Notes: a model not told the origin generated them from the letters alone. Numbered from the stretch's first letter, positions 1-9,665 are shown. The stretch is 64,000 nt of DNA from DATARH01 sp963847345 (GCA_963847345.1 CAWJZU010000019.1:41902-105901); one strand, 5' to 3'. Made by a program: numbers and translations.

Positions 1-29
1 CCGTGGATACCGGCCTGCGCCGGTATGAC
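1..29. repeat. Half of a CCGGCGCAGGCCGG-type palindromic repeat
   Basis: The first bases read as a GGATACCGGCCTGCGCCGGTATGAC-like unit whose two halves pair around CCTGCGC. It has the same core and the same ATGAC tail as the repeat pair at 8254-8334, so both belong to one dispersed intergenic family. The left end is cut by the window edge. Confidence 0.6.
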
Positions 30-49
30 GAAAGGCGAGAGGGAGGAGA

Positions 50-819
50 ATGCCCAGAAATCAAGGTCTTCGCCAGCTTCGCCGACGCCGTTCGCGACAT
101 CCCGGACGGGTCGGTGATCGGGTTCGGCGGGTTCGCCGTCGTCGGCATGCCGATCAATCTCTATCAGGCGCTCGCCGAGCAGGGCGCCAAGGGGTTGACC
201 TGCGTCTCAAACGGCACGCGCGGCGGCGCGACGATGCCCGAGGATGCGCCGACCATGGAGTGGCTGATCCGCAACGATCAGGTGGTCAAGGCGATCTGCT
301 CGTTCACCGCGCCGACCCGCGCCTCGCAGCGGCTGGCGCTGAGCGAATATGTCGACAAGGGGCTGATCGAGGCCGAACTGGTGCCGCAGGGCACGCTGGC
401 CGAGCGCATGCGCGCCGCCGGGGCCGGCATCCCGGCCTTCTACACGCCGGCGGCGGTCGGCACCGAACTCGCCGAGGGGCGCGAGACGCGCATCTTCAAC
501 GGCCGCGAATACCTGCTCGAAGAAGCATTGCCGCTCGATTACGCCTTCATCCGCGCCCAGCAGGCCGACGAAGCCGGCAACCTCCGTTTCCGCCGCTCGC
601 AGCGCAATTTCAACCCGCTGATGGCAATGGCGGCGCGCGTCACGATCGTCGAAGTCGAGGAGGACATCCTGCCGCAGCGGCGCGATCGACCCGGACGACG
701 TACACCTGCCCGGCATCTACGTGCATCGCCTGGTGAAAATCCCGCCACCCCCCGAAGGCTGGTGGCCGATGCGGCCGGCCGACGTCGCGAAGTACGAAGC
801 TGAAAGGAGCGCGCGATGA
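50..819 (+). CDS. CoA-transferase subunit A (3-oxoacid/glutaconate CoA-transferase type), two frame breaks
   Basis: This is the alpha subunit of a family I CoA-transferase, which moves CoA between an acyl-CoA donor and a free acid in the cytoplasm together with the beta subunit that follows. The GFGGF segment, NGTRGG and the long conserved run to VEVEE are typical of the family. A GGAGG lies just before ATG 50, but the conserved frame starts only after CCC at 53-55, as if one C were extra. A second one-base shift near 675-679 separates VEVEEDILP from the conserved tail GAIDPDDVHLPGIYVHRLVK, which ends at TGA 817-819 and overlaps the start of subunit B by ATGA. The substrate cannot be read from sequence. 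The two shifts are either assembly errors or a recent loss of function. Confidence 0.85.
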
Positions 820-1491
820 GCGACGCCAAGGGGCTCACCCGGCAGCAGATGTGCGACCGGCTGGCGATGGAGTTCGAGGACGGCTGGGTCGTCAATCTCG
901 GCATCGGCATCCCGACCCTGTGCTCGAACTATGATTTCGGCGACAAGGAAATCATCTTTCACGCCGAGAACGGCGTCATCGGCTACGGCCCGCTGACCGG
1001 CGCCGGCAGGGAAGATCTGCATCTCGTCAATGCCGGCGGGCAGCACGTCACGCTGAACCCGGGCGCGGCCATCGTGCACCACGCCGATTCGTTCGGCCTC
1101 ATTCGCAGCGGCCGCATCGACGTGACCGTCCTCGGCGCCTACGAGGTCGCCGAGAACGGCGATTTCGCGAACTGGAAGATGGCCGGGCAGAAGGGCGGCG
1201 GCATCGGCGGCGCGATGGACCTCGCCGCCTGCGCTAAGCACGTGTTCCTGGCGATGGAGCACGTCACGCGGCGCGGCCAGCCGCGGCTCGTCGAACGCTG
1301 CACGATCCCGGTGACGGCCAAGGGCGTCGTCAATCTCGTGATCACGAATTACGGCCTGTTCGAGATCACGCCGGAGGGAATGGCGCTGCGCGAGATCGCG
1401 CCGGGCGTTTCGGTCGAGGAGGTCAAGGCGGCGACCGGCTGCAACTTGGTGGTCCCGCGGCGAGGTCCCGCCGGTGCGGCTGCGCGCCTGA
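816..1491 (+). CDS. CoA-transferase subunit B, frame break near the C-terminus
   Basis: This is the beta subunit that carries the catalytic glutamate of family I CoA-transferases. The ENGVIGYGP segment around residue 50 is the expected active-site motif, preceded by the GIGIPTL loop. The start ATG overlaps the stop of subunit A, so the two are translationally coupled. The conserved frame runs to VVP and then a single extra base near 1458 moves it; in the shifted frame the protein ends with EVPPVRLRA and a stop at 1489-1491, the family's normal end. Without that correction the reading frame would run to about 1568 with an unrelated tail. Family assignment is firm; the acid used is unknown. Confidence 0.85.
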
Positions 1492-1550
1492 GCCGCCGTC
1501 TCAGTACAAGGATATCTGGAAAAATATCGGTGCCGGGAGGCCGAAGCCGG

Positions 1551-1588
1551 CGAAGCAATCTAGAGTAAATACCGGCGAGATTGCTTCG
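1551..1588. repeat. Inverted repeat with CGAAGCAATCT arms
   Basis: Perfect 11-bp arms at 1551-1561 and 1578-1588 form a hairpin just after the CoA-transferase operon. The same CGAAGCAATCT word recurs in the larger repeat at 1651-1754. It may also act as a transcription terminator, although there is no clear T-run. Confidence 0.7.
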
Positions 1589-1650
1589 TGGAGTTCATCG
1601 TCGGGCCGGCCGGAGGCCGGACCCGTGGGCTCGCAATGACAGCAGGGATT

Positions 1651-1754
1651 GTCATTGCGAGGAGCGGAGCGACGAAGCAATCTCGGCGAGACGCGCTATA
1701 GCCGAAGATTTGGCGCTCGCCAGCATGAGATTGCTTCGCGCCGCTCGCAATGAC
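1651..1754. repeat. GTCATTGCGAG palindromic repeat unit
   Basis: An outer pair GTCATTGCGAG at 1651 and CTCGCAATGAC ending at 1754, plus an inner pair GAAGCAATCTCG and GAGATTGCTTCG, make a long imperfect hairpin. This repeat type is widespread between genes of Alphaproteobacteria. It lies between a plus-strand operon and the 3' end of the minus-strand DUF4142 gene. No gene is visible in 1492-1766. Confidence 0.7.
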
Positions 1755-1766
1755 AACTCTACACGA

Positions 1767-2414
1767 TCAGCGGCTCTTGTGCCCTTGCGCGCCGCTCGAC
1801 GAGCCGACCGCGGTCAGCGACTTATTGACGTCGTGCGCCATCTTCAGGTGCTGCTCGAGAACCGGCAGCGTGTTCTGCGCGAAGGACTTGAGGTCGGCGT
1901 CTTTGCCGTGCTCCGCTTCCTGACGGAACTTCTTCACGTCACTCTCGTGGTCCTGGACCATGTCGTGCATATACGCCCGGTCAAACTCGGCGCCGCGCAT
2001 CTTTGACAGCTTGTCGAGCGTCTTGCGGTGCTTTTCGTCGAGCTGCTGCGGTGCCGTGATGTCCTTCTCGGCCAGTATCGGCATCAGCTTCTGGTTGGCC
2101 GCGCTGTGATCCTGCACCATCTTGGCGCCGAACTGCTTCACGTCGTTGTCCTGCGCGTTCTGCTCGGCCAATTTGCCGAGCTCTACCTCGGCCATGCCGC
2201 CCATCGCGGCTTCCTTGGCGAAGTTCTTGTCCTTTTCGCTGAGCTTCTGATTTTGAGTCTGTCCCGATGTTGCCATGTGGCCCGGCTGCATCTGCCCTTG
2301 GGCCGGCATCTGGGTTGGCCCCGGCGGTCCGGCGGGAGCTTGCTGCGCGAATGCCGGGCTCGCGAAAGCGAGCGCGAGCGCGGTGAGGGAAGAGAATACG
2401 AGACCTGAACGCAT
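1767..2414 (-). CDS. DUF4142 domain protein, exported
   Basis: The 215-residue product has a Sec signal peptide ending near AFAQQA, a Pro/Gln/Met-rich linker to about residue 55, and then a DUF4142 domain: a helical, ferritin-like bundle with the FAKEAAMGGMAEVELGKLA opening and repeated HxxxN/D-type positions. These proteins sit in the periplasm, often appear in stress or biofilm settings, and have no established enzyme activity. The start is supported by AGAGG about seven bases upstream. It lies 92 bp downstream of ddl on the same strand, so read-through from ddl is possible. Confidence 0.88.
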   Translation of the reverse strand: MRSGLVFSSLTALALAFASPAFAQQAPAGPPGPTQMPAQGQMQPGHMATSGQTQNQKLSEKDKNFAKEAAMGGMAEVELGKLAEQNAQDNDVKQFGAKMVQDHSAANQKLMPILAEKDITAPQQLDEKHRKTLDKLSKMRGAEFDRAYMHDMVQDHESDVKKFRQEAEHGKDADLKSFAQNTLPVLEQHLKMAHDVNKSLTAVGSSSGAQGHKSR

Positions 2415-2506
2415 GGCAACCTCTTCGTCTTAAAAAGGCCGGGCACACCTTGCCGGCTATGATCTATCCGAACGGCAGCCGGTCGATGAAGTTCAACTCC
2501 CGAAAA

Positions 2507-3727
2507 TCACGGCCGGCGCAGCAGCCGCGCTTCGGGCGGCACCGGATCGTCGGGGAGCTGCATGTCGCGGTGCCGCGTGATCGCCTCGTCGATCAGCCCC
2601 GACAAGAGCGCCGTAAACCCGAGCGGCGGTTCCGCGGCTTCCCACAGGAAATAGGCGAACGATCCCGGGATCGGGTTGACCTCATTGAGCCAGGTCTCGC
2701 CGGTCGCCTCGTTGCAGTAGAAATCGATGCGCGGCGCCCCGGTTCCGAACACTGCCTCGAAAGCATCGGCTGCCCAGCGTCGCAGGCTGTCTTCGAGACC
2801 CTGGGGCAGGGTCGGGTTGATGTCGCGGGTCAGGGACAGCATCCCTTGGCTGTTCGCCGCATCGCCCTTGGTGCCGCTCTTGCCATCGCCGCCCGACAGG
2901 TATTTCTGCCGGAAATCGAGCAGCTCTTCGGCCCGTTTCGGTTGCTCGATCGCCGAGGCGCGCAATGCGCCGCCGATCCGTGTCACCGCGAGATTGTATT
3001 CGACGAGGTTCGGCACGAACGGCTCGATCATCGCCTGCGGGTCGAGCCGGAAGATCGTCGGCAGCAGCGCGCGCACATCCTCGATGCTGTCGGCCTTGCC
3101 GACGCCGATGCTGCTGCCGAGATGCACCGGCTTGACGATGCACGGAAACCCGATATCCGACAGCGGCGTCGTCAACGACTCGGCCGAGGGCAGCCCGCCG
3201 GCGGCACGCGAGACGACGGCATAGGGCAAGAGCGGAATACCGCTGCCGCGCAGCATTCGCTTCGTCGCGACCTTGTCCATGAACACGGCCGAGGCCAGCG
3301 TCCGCATTCCGGCATAAGGCAGGTTGGCGGTCTCGAACAGCCCCTGGATATTCCCGTCCTCGCCATAAAGGCCGTGAAAGCAGGGCAGCGCGACATCGAA
3401 TTCGATCGGCACCCCCCGCCCGAACAACGCCCGCCCCAACAGCCCCGACCGCTTCGGCACGAGCAGCCCCTTCCCGGGTTCGCCGAGCGACAGCGTCACC
3501 TCGGTCAGTTCGCCCTGCGTCCGCGCGTCCAGCAGATAGTTGCGGCGCTCCGTGAGTGCCTCGCCGACAAACCACTGGCCGCGCGGATTTACATAGACCG
3601 GGAACGGATCGAAACGCTGCTGGTCGATCGCCCGCAGCGCCTGCAGTCCGGTAATGACGCTGACATCGTGTTCCGGCGAGCGCCCGCCGAAGAGGACCGC
3701 GACGCGGGTTCCCTTGTTGCCCGCCAT
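2507..3727 (-). CDS. ddl: D-alanine--D-alanine ligase family protein (ATP-grasp)
   Basis: The 406-residue protein has the family start VAVLFGGRSPEHDVS, the conserved GLYGEDG and MDKVATKRML segments, the ATP-grasp lysine region PCIVKPVHLGSSIGV and the metal-binding end LNEVNPIPG. It would join two D-alanines (or a D-Ala-D-X variant) with ATP for the peptidoglycan stem. The start is ATG 3727 with a G-run seven bases upstream; the frame stays open upstream for another 218 codons, but that stretch has no family similarity and runs through the hydrolase gene on the other strand. It is divergent from the hydrolase/MurF-like pair across 113 bp. That pairing suggests an accessory rather than the main dcw-cluster Ddl, which would carry FtsQ/MurB neighbours. 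Confidence 0.92.
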   Translation of the reverse strand: MAGNKGTRVAVLFGGRSPEHDVSVITGLQALRAIDQQRFDPFPVYVNPRGQWFVGEALTERRNYLLDARTQGELTEVTLSLGEPGKGLLVPKRSGLLGRALFGRGVPIEFDVALPCFHGLYGEDGNIQGLFETANLPYAGMRTLASAVFMDKVATKRMLRGSGIPLLPYAVVSRAAGGLPSAESLTTPLSDIGFPCIVKPVHLGSSIGVGKADSIEDVRALLPTIFRLDPQAMIEPFVPNLVEYNLAVTRIGGALRASAIEQPKRAEELLDFRQKYLSGGDGKSGTKGDAANSQGMLSLTRDINPTLPQGLEDSLRRWAADAFEAVFGTGAPRIDFYCNEATGETWLNEVNPIPGSFAYFLWEAAEPPLGFTALLSGLIDEAITRHRDMQLPDDPVPPEARLLRRP

Positions 3728-3840
3728 GCTGTAACCCCCAATTCCGCAACCCGTGCCGAGCCCGCCCGTACCGAGTCGATGCCCCCCATCGCAAGCTACA
3801 ATCCGCCCGACGCGCGGCACAGTCACCCCGGATCGAACGC

Positions 3841-4623
3841 GTGAAGGCCGAGACGGTTCGCGTCCGCGGCGCAGAGATGGTCGTATTCGACCTGGGAGGC
3901 GAATCGCGGCCGGGCGGACCGCTGCTGGTCTGGGCGCATGGTTGGGGGCACACGCACCGCAACATGCTGCCGCTCGCCGAGGCGGCGCGACGCCTGGGCG
4001 AATCGGTGCTGCTCGATCTGCCGGGTTTCGGCGCCTCGCCGCGACCCCCGGAAGCATGGGGCACCGCGGATTACGCCGATGCCGTCGCGGATTTTCTCGC
4101 GGCCCGGCCGGGCGTGCGCATGATCTGGATCGGGCACTCGTTCGGCTGCCGCGTCGGGCTGCAGGTGGCGGCGCGCCATCCGGGGCTGGTCGAGGGGCTT
4201 TTCCTGATCGCCGCCGCCGGGTTGCCGCGAACGCGGTCGCTGCCCGAGCGGGCGCGAATCGCGGCGCGACGGCTGGTGTTCCGGGTCGCGCGCCGACTAA
4301 CACCCGAGGGTCCCCGTCGCGAGGCGCTGCGCGCGCGGTTCGGCAGCGCCGACTACGTGCGCGCCGGGCCGATGCGGCCAATTCTGGTCAAGGCGGTCGG
4401 CGAGGATTTGAGCGAGGTCGCGCGCGCGGTCCGCGTTCCCGCCGTGCTGCTCTACGGCGACCGCGACGGCGAGACCCCGCCCGAGATCGGCGAAAGGATG
4501 AACCGGCTGATGCCGCAATCGCGGCTGATCGTGCTGCGCGGCTTCGACCACTGGAGCGTTCTGACCGACGGTCGCCACCAGATCGTGCAGCGCCTGTCGG
4601 AGTTCGTGGAGCAAATCGCGTGA
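3841..4623 (+). CDS. Alpha/beta hydrolase
   Basis: The 260-residue protein has the alpha/beta-hydrolase layout: oxyanion segment VWAHGWGHTHRNM near residue 30, LLDLPGFGASPRP, the nucleophile elbow GHSFG near residue 100, an acid in GDRDGETPPE and the catalytic histidine in GFDHWSVL. No signal peptide is visible, so it is probably cytoplasmic. The start is GTG 3841 with only a weak ribosome site; ATG 3877 is an alternative. Its stop overlaps the GTG of the MurF-like gene, which implies coupled expression and a shared substrate, perhaps an amide or ester made by the ligases. The substrate itself is unknown. Confidence 0.88.
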   Translation: MKAETVRVRGAEMVVFDLGGESRPGGPLLVWAHGWGHTHRNMLPLAEAARRLGESVLLDLPGFGASPRPPEAWGTADYADAVADFLAARPGVRMIWIGHSFGCRVGLQVAARHPGLVEGLFLIAAAGLPRTRSLPERARIAARRLVFRVARRLTPEGPRREALRARFGSADYVRAGPMRPILVKAVGEDLSEVARAVRVPAVLLYGDRDGETPPEIGERMNRLMPQSRLIVLRGFDHWSVLTDGRHQIVQRLSEFVEQIA

Positions 4624-6218
4624 CCGGCCCAGTCGTCCTGTTCACCCTGATCGGCTTCGCCGTCTTCGCGGCGCGCCGGCTCTTGATCTACCTGCACCTT
4701 TTTCAGCAGGAGGAATACGACAACACGCGGTTTCTGCGGTGGATCGGCAAAAATCACGGCTGGGACCGTCGGCTGTCCGTAGTGCTGCTCGCGATCTTCG
4801 CGGCGCAGCTGATCCTGATGGCGTTGGTGCCGGATCAAATCTTCGTCGCGCTGGCCGGGCTGGCCTGCCTCGGTGCCGCGGCGATCGAGCGCGACCCGCG
4901 CAAGGCGGCGAAAAAGAAGCTGGCGATGACGGCGCGGGCCAAGCGGATTTATGCGATGGCGCTGGTCGTCGCCCTGCTGCTCGGGATCGCCGCGGCGCTG
5001 ATCGGCGAACTGGTCATCGTCTGGCTGGTCGCGGTGCAACTCGTGCCGCTGACGCTGATCGCGGCCAATCTGCTGCTCGCCCCGGCTGAGGCCCGGGTGC
5101 AGCGCCGTTACTGGAACGAGGCGCGCGCGAAGCTCGACCAGCTCAAGCCGACCGTGGTGGCCATTACCGGCTCATATGGGAAAACGTCGGTCAAGCACAT
5201 CATCGGGCATGTGCTCGAAACCGCTTCGCCGACTCTGATCACGCCGGGCAGCGTCAACACGGCGATGGGCATCGCGCGGGTGATCCGCGAACGGCTGCAG
5301 CCGCAGCACCGCTATTTCGTCGTCGAAATGGGCGCCTACGGCATCGGCTCGATACGCCGGCTCTGCGCGCTGACGCCGCCGCATCTCGGGATCATCACGG
5401 CAATCGGCAAGGCGCATTACGAGCGTTTCAAGTCGCTCGACGCGGTGTCGCACGCGAAATTCGAGCTGGCCGAGGCGGCGCGCGACAATGGCGGCTCGGT
5501 GATCGTCGCGTCCGATACGCTGAATTTCGTCTGGCCGCGCCAGTTCATCGAGCGACACCGCGATCTCGCGATCACGGTCGGCGAGGATGCGGCCGCCGAT
5601 CTCGTCATCGAGGCGGTGCGCCACGAACCCGACGGCATCGTCGCCGCGATACGCTGGCGCGGCGAGCATTACGAATTGCGCGCGCCGCTCTACGGGCTGC
5701 ACCACGGGCGCAACATTGCGCTCGCGTTCGCGGCGGCGTGCAGCCTTGGGCTGCCGCCCGAGGATATCGTCGCGAGCCTCCGGAGCGTGCCGCAGATCGC
5801 CCATCGCCTCGAAGTTAAGCGCCAGGCGAACGGGACGATCGTGATCGATGACGCCTACAACTCGAACCCGGTCGGGTTTGAGTCCGCGCTCGAGCTGCTC
5901 GACACGCTGCGCCAGCCCGACGGGCGCCGCATCCTCGTGACCCCCGGCATGGTCGAACTCGGCGCCGAGCACGAGGCCGAGCATGCCCGCATCGGAAAAC
6001 TCGCGGCCGCACACGCCGATGTGCTGGTTGCGGTCGCGCCGCACCGGGTCGCCCCGCTCGCCGCCGCGTTCCACGAGACCGCGCCCGAGCGCGAGATCGT
6101 GTCATGCGCCGGCTTCGCCGAGGCGCGCGCCTGGCTCGACCGCAATCTCACAGGACGCGATGTCGTGCTGCTCGAAAACGACCTGCCGGACCTGCTGGAG
6201 CAGAGACCCCGTCTGTGA
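4620..6218 (+). CDS. Membrane-anchored MurF-like Mur ligase
   Basis: The 532-residue protein joins a membrane domain (hydrophobic segments near residues 4-20, 53-90 and 110-152) to a Mur ligase body. The P-loop AITGSYGKTS is at about 181-190, followed by the MurF-like HRLEVK and DDAYNSNP segments near residue 400 and the RILVTPGMVELG region. MurF joins D-Ala-D-Ala to UDP-MurNAc-tripeptide, but housekeeping MurF is soluble and lacks this N-terminal domain. The start GTG 4620 overlaps the hydrolase TGA. With ddl opposite, the trio looks like a second D-Ala-D-X making and ligating route, or the synthesis of another peptide polymer. That role is inference. Confidence 0.88.
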   Translation: MTGPVVLFTLIGFAVFAARRLLIYLHLFQQEEYDNTRFLRWIGKNHGWDRRLSVVLLAIFAAQLILMALVPDQIFVALAGLACLGAAAIERDPRKAAKKKLAMTARAKRIYAMALVVALLLGIAAALIGELVIVWLVAVQLVPLTLIAANLLLAPAEARVQRRYWNEARAKLDQLKPTVVAITGSYGKTSVKHIIGHVLETASPTLITPGSVNTAMGIARVIRERLQPQHRYFVVEMGAYGIGSIRRLCALTPPHLGIITAIGKAHYERFKSLDAVSHAKFELAEAARDNGGSVIVASDTLNFVWPRQFIERHRDLAITVGEDAAADLVIEAVRHEPDGIVAAIRWRGEHYELRAPLYGLHHGRNIALAFAAACSLGLPPEDIVASLRSVPQIAHRLEVKRQANGTIVIDDAYNSNPVGFESALELLDTLRQPDGRRILVTPGMVELGAEHEAEHARIGKLAAAHADVLVAVAPHRVAPLAAAFHETAPEREIVSCAGFAEARAWLDRNLTGRDVVLLENDLPDLLEQRPRL

Positions 6219-6241
6219 CCCGGAAACTGTGTACGCGGCGG

Positions 6242-6547
6242 CTACGGTCCGGCGCCGGGGCGGACGCATTCGAAAATGCCGCCGTCCAGCGTCGGTCCGA
6301 GGTAAAACGGGACGCGTTCGAACTGCGCGCAGTGCTTCCGCGCCAGCGGCATCGCGTCGGCGACGTCGCCGCCGAAGCCGATCTCGACCTGATCGGCGTT
6401 TCCGGCGCGCACGAATGGGCCGGGTCCGCCGAATGCGCTCTTGCATGCCGAGAGCATCACGCCGGCCAGCGCCAGCAAGAGAAACGCGGCAGCCGCGCGC
6501 AGAAATCTCGAGCGATCACGAGCGGAAGAAAAGCTGTTCGCGCTCAT
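6242..6547 (-). CDS. Small lipoprotein of unknown function
   Basis: The 101-residue protein has positively charged start residues, a hydrophobic stretch and a lipobox LSAC at about residues 32-35, so it should be processed by signal peptidase II and lipid-anchored. The mature part is about 65 residues with two further cysteines (KHC, FEC) that could form a disulphide. I do not recognise the family. It starts 16 bp after the end of the rhodanese gene on the same strand, so the two are probably cotranscribed. Confidence 0.75.
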   Translation of the reverse strand: MSANSFSSARDRSRFLRAAAAFLLLALAGVMLSACKSAFGGPGPFVRAGNADQVEIGFGGDVADAMPLARKHCAQFERVPFYLGPTLDGGIFECVRPGAGP

Positions 6548-6562
6548 CGGGCGGCGATGCCG

Positions 6563-8180
6563 TCAGGCCGCCGCTTCCGGCACCCGGAAGCCGACATCGC
6601 CCTCGCGCTCGATCTGGTGGACCAGCTCGATTTCCCATTTCAGGTAGCGTTCGCGCGCGCCCTCGCGTGCATAGGGATCGTAAGGACGGCGCCAGCAATC
6701 GTCGGGTGTGTCGGCCATCGCCTCGCGCCCGGTCGCCAGCGGCAGCCCGGCATCGCGCCACGAAGCCGTGCCGCCGTCGAGCACATACACGGCCGGAAAA
6801 CCGCAATCCCCAAGTTCGGCCGCCGCTAGCTTCGCGAGCGCCGCGTCCGGCGAGGTCAGCACCAGCACCGGACGGCGCGGCAATTTCTCTAGACTGCCCG
6901 GCAGCCGTGCCCGCACCGCGAACCAGGCGCCGGGGATATGGCCACCCTCGTAGGCGATGCTCGGCGCGAGATCGACGACCACCGCCTCGTCCGCATCGAG
7001 CAGCCGCTTCAGCTCGGCCGCCGCGATCGTCGGGACATCGGCCTTGTCGAGTTCGGGGATCGCACGGCACGCGCGGCCCCGCCACCAGCGCGCGGCCCGC
7101 AAGCCCGCCATCGAGCACATACACTTCGGGCCAGCCCATCTGCACCAGCCACGATCCGGTCATCACCGCGCGCACGCCGTCGTCGTCGACCAGCACGATG
7201 CGGGCGTTGCGCGTCGCCATGTAGACGTCGGTGGCCTGCACGAGCTGGCCGCCCGGCGCCGAGCGCGCGACCGCGAGATGTCCGGCCTCGTATTCCTCGG
7301 GGCTGCGCACATCGAAGACATAGAGCGTGCGCCGGTCGGCTTCGCCCTCGAAACGGGCCAGCGCGGCGTCGTCGATGCGCTTGATGCCGAAACGCTCGGC
7401 GACCTTGTCGGCGAGCGCGCGCGCCTTGGCCAGCCCCTCGGGCGACGGCGGCGGCAGCGCGTCCTCGCGCCCGCGCGCCAGCTCGAGCCCGGCCAGCTCC
7501 CACCCCATCGTGCCGTTTTCGAGCGCCATGACCGGGTTCGCGATGCCGGCATTGCGCAAGGACTGCGCGCCGATGATGCTGCGCGTGCGGCCGGCGCAGT
7601 TGACGACGACGAGACTGTCGGGCGAGCGCAGCCGGTCCGGCACGCGGTACACCAGCTCGGCGCCGGGGCAGTCGAACGCGCCAGGAATGCTCATGTTGCG
7701 GAATTCGCCGATCGGCCGGCTGTCGACAATCAATATCTCCTCGCCGGCATCGAGACGCCGCTTCAGCTCGGCGGCTGCGATATGCGGCGTGCCGCTTCGG
7801 TGTTCGACCAGCTCGCCGAACGCCTTGCTCGGCACATTGACCCCGGTGAACAGCTCGAACCCGGCCTCCGCCCAGGCCCGGCTGCCGCCCGCCATCACCG
7901 CGACATTGTCGTACCCCATGCGGTCGAGCTTCGCGGCGGCCCGCTCGGCCAGGCCCTCGTCGCCGCCGTCGAGCACGACGACGCGCGTCCCCTGGCGCGG
8001 CACCAGGTCCCGGATCATCAGTTCGAGGCGCGACAGCGGCACCGAATTGGCGAAAAACGGGTGCCCGTCCTCGGAGAACACTCCTTCCTCGCGCACGTCG
8101 AGCAGCGCAATTTCGGCGCCGTCGCGCAGCATTGTCCGGACCTCGGCCGGCGACAGGACCCGGTTCTTCATTTCCGTCAT
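6563..8180 (-). CDS. Four-domain rhodanese-like protein, frame break near 7066
   Basis: The product of about 540 residues is built from four rhodanese-like modules; recurring phrases are LLDVREEGVF, ILIVDSRPIGEF, YVFDVRSPEEYEAGH and VVVDLAPSIAYEGGH, each closing with a VxVLDGG- or ALENG-like segment. Only one active-site-like cysteine is obvious (VNCAGRTRS in the second module), so most modules are probably structural or regulatory. The start MTEMKNRV has GGAG seven bases upstream. One extra base near 7064-7070 shifts the frame between VAGPRV and RAIPELDKADV. Single-domain rhodaneses transfer sulfane sulphur; the role of such tandem forms is poorly known. Confidence 0.85.
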
Positions 8181-8253
8181 GTCTTCTCCCCGATCCGGTG
8201 CCCCCAGGACAACCCCAATCGCCTAGGGCACATTGTTCGATCAAACCCCATCA

Positions 8254-8334
8254 TCATCCCGGCGCAGGCCGGGACCCATGTTTCGGCCGTTCGTGCGGCC
8301 GCCCTATGGACCCCGGCCTTCGCCGGGATGACAA
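8254..8334. repeat. Paired CCCGGCGCAGGCCGGG palindromic repeat
   Basis: Two inverted units, ATCCCGGCGCAGGCCGGGA at 8256 and the ACCCCGGCCTTCGCCGGGAT unit ending in ATGAC near 8332, flank a GC-rich centre. They share their core with the fragment at position 1. The block separates the rhodanese start from the end of the dioxygenase gene, both on the minus strand. Confidence 0.7.
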
Positions 8335-8382
8335 CATGGTGGCGAGATCGGCCGAACTCCCATTAGCCGAAGCCCTGAAGCA

Positions 8383-9481
8383 TCACGCCGGGACGAGCGG
8401 CGCGTGCAGCCGCGTGTCCTTGCAGATTATGCCGCCGCGGTCGCCGATCGTGACGCCGCCGTAACATTCGGCGAAGACCGGCGGCAGCGGTCGTGCGTCC
8501 GGCGGCGACAGCCAGAGACGCAGCAGGTGGCGCTTCTTCTCCGGCTCGGGAAAATCCTCGTATTCGGTGCGGGCGTGCAGGATCGTGTGGTTGTGCAGGA
8601 TCTGCACGTCGCCCGGCATGAAATTCATATCGAGGCGGAGTTCCGGGTCGCCCGCCAGCTCCTGCAGCATATCGAGCGCCTCGAAATCCTCCGGCGTCAG
8701 ACGGCGCGCCTCGGAAAAGCGCTGCGCCGAGCCGATATGCAGCCGCGAGTACAGCACCGAAACGCGCCCGGCATATTCGTTGAAGACCGGCGCCTCGTAG
8801 AACGGCCCTTTGCCCTCCGGCACCTCGCCGCGGCGATCGACCGGAACCGGACGGTATAGGCGTTCGAGCAGGTCGGGGCGGCGCTCGGCCATTACATTGT
8901 GCAAGGTCATCGAGCTGACCAGCATCGATTGTCCGCCCGATTTCGCCCGCTTGAGGCACAGCAGCGCGACGAGGTCGCAGCGGTCGATATGAAATTTCTG
9001 GCGTCTCGGCGGTCGCGTAGCTGCGGATATTCGGGTTGGTCGCGCTCAACCCCTGTCCCAGATCGTAGACATGGCCGAGCAGGTGTCCCTTGGCGTTCTG
9101 CGAGCGGGCCTTGCCGAAATAGGCGCCGACCCCCCAATAGGCCGTCGCGCTCTCGGCAATCGGACGATCCTCGACCGGCATGCCGCGCAGCCGCACAAAG
9201 CCGCGCCCGTCAACCACCTCGGCGCGCAGCCGGTCGAGCACCGGCCCGAGCGTCGGCAGCGGGAAATCGTCGCGGGTGATCTCGGCGATATCGAGGCCGC
9301 GCGCCCGCACGTCCCGCGTTGCCTGCTCGATTTCGGCGATTTCCGCCGGCGACAGGCAATACGTCCACTCGGCTTCGCGCCGGCGCATATCGGCCCCGAT
9401 CCAGGCCGCCGGCCCCTCGACCAGCCGCCGCGTCGGCGCTGTCCGTGTTTCCGTGGTTCCGATCGGCTCGAGCAGCGTCAT
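8383..9481 (-). CDS. TauD/TfdA-family Fe(II)/2-oxoglutarate dioxygenase, frame break near 8993
   Basis: After restoring the frame the protein has about 365 residues and the double-stranded beta-helix layout of TauD-like oxygenases: the proximal metal motif HID in EFHIDRCDL, the distal histidine in LHNHTILHARTEYEDF and a 2-oxoglutarate-binding arginine in HLLRLWLSPPD. The start ATG 9481 is preceded by GAGG. GAAATTTC at 8991-8998 has one A too many: the upstream frame reads TPEISY where the family frame would give TPEFHID. The substrate is unknown; relatives act on sulfonates, aryloxyacids or betaines. Confidence 0.85.
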
Positions 9482-9665
9482 GGGAGCACCTCGGTCGCGG
9501 CTGATGGGCCGGTTCAGGTCCGAGCGCGTTCCGCTCACGACACGAACCAAACCCTCCCGGTAAAGGCCGGAACCACTCTACAGTCCGCGCGGATGCGGGC
9601 AAGTGGGTCCGGCTTTCGCCTGGGCTGGAATCCCTTTCTGAGAGTTCGCTGAAGATCGGTTGGAC

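Noticed and set aside
2450..3844. Long plus-strand open frame opposite ddl
   Set aside because: It is the high-GC shadow of ddl; the translation is Arg/Pro/Gln-rich and matches no family, whereas the minus strand gives clear ATP-grasp motifs.
3728..4381. N-terminal extension of ddl to 624 residues
   Set aside because: The extension is Arg/Ala/Pro-rich, lies over the hydrolase gene on the other strand, and family text begins right at the ATG at 3727.
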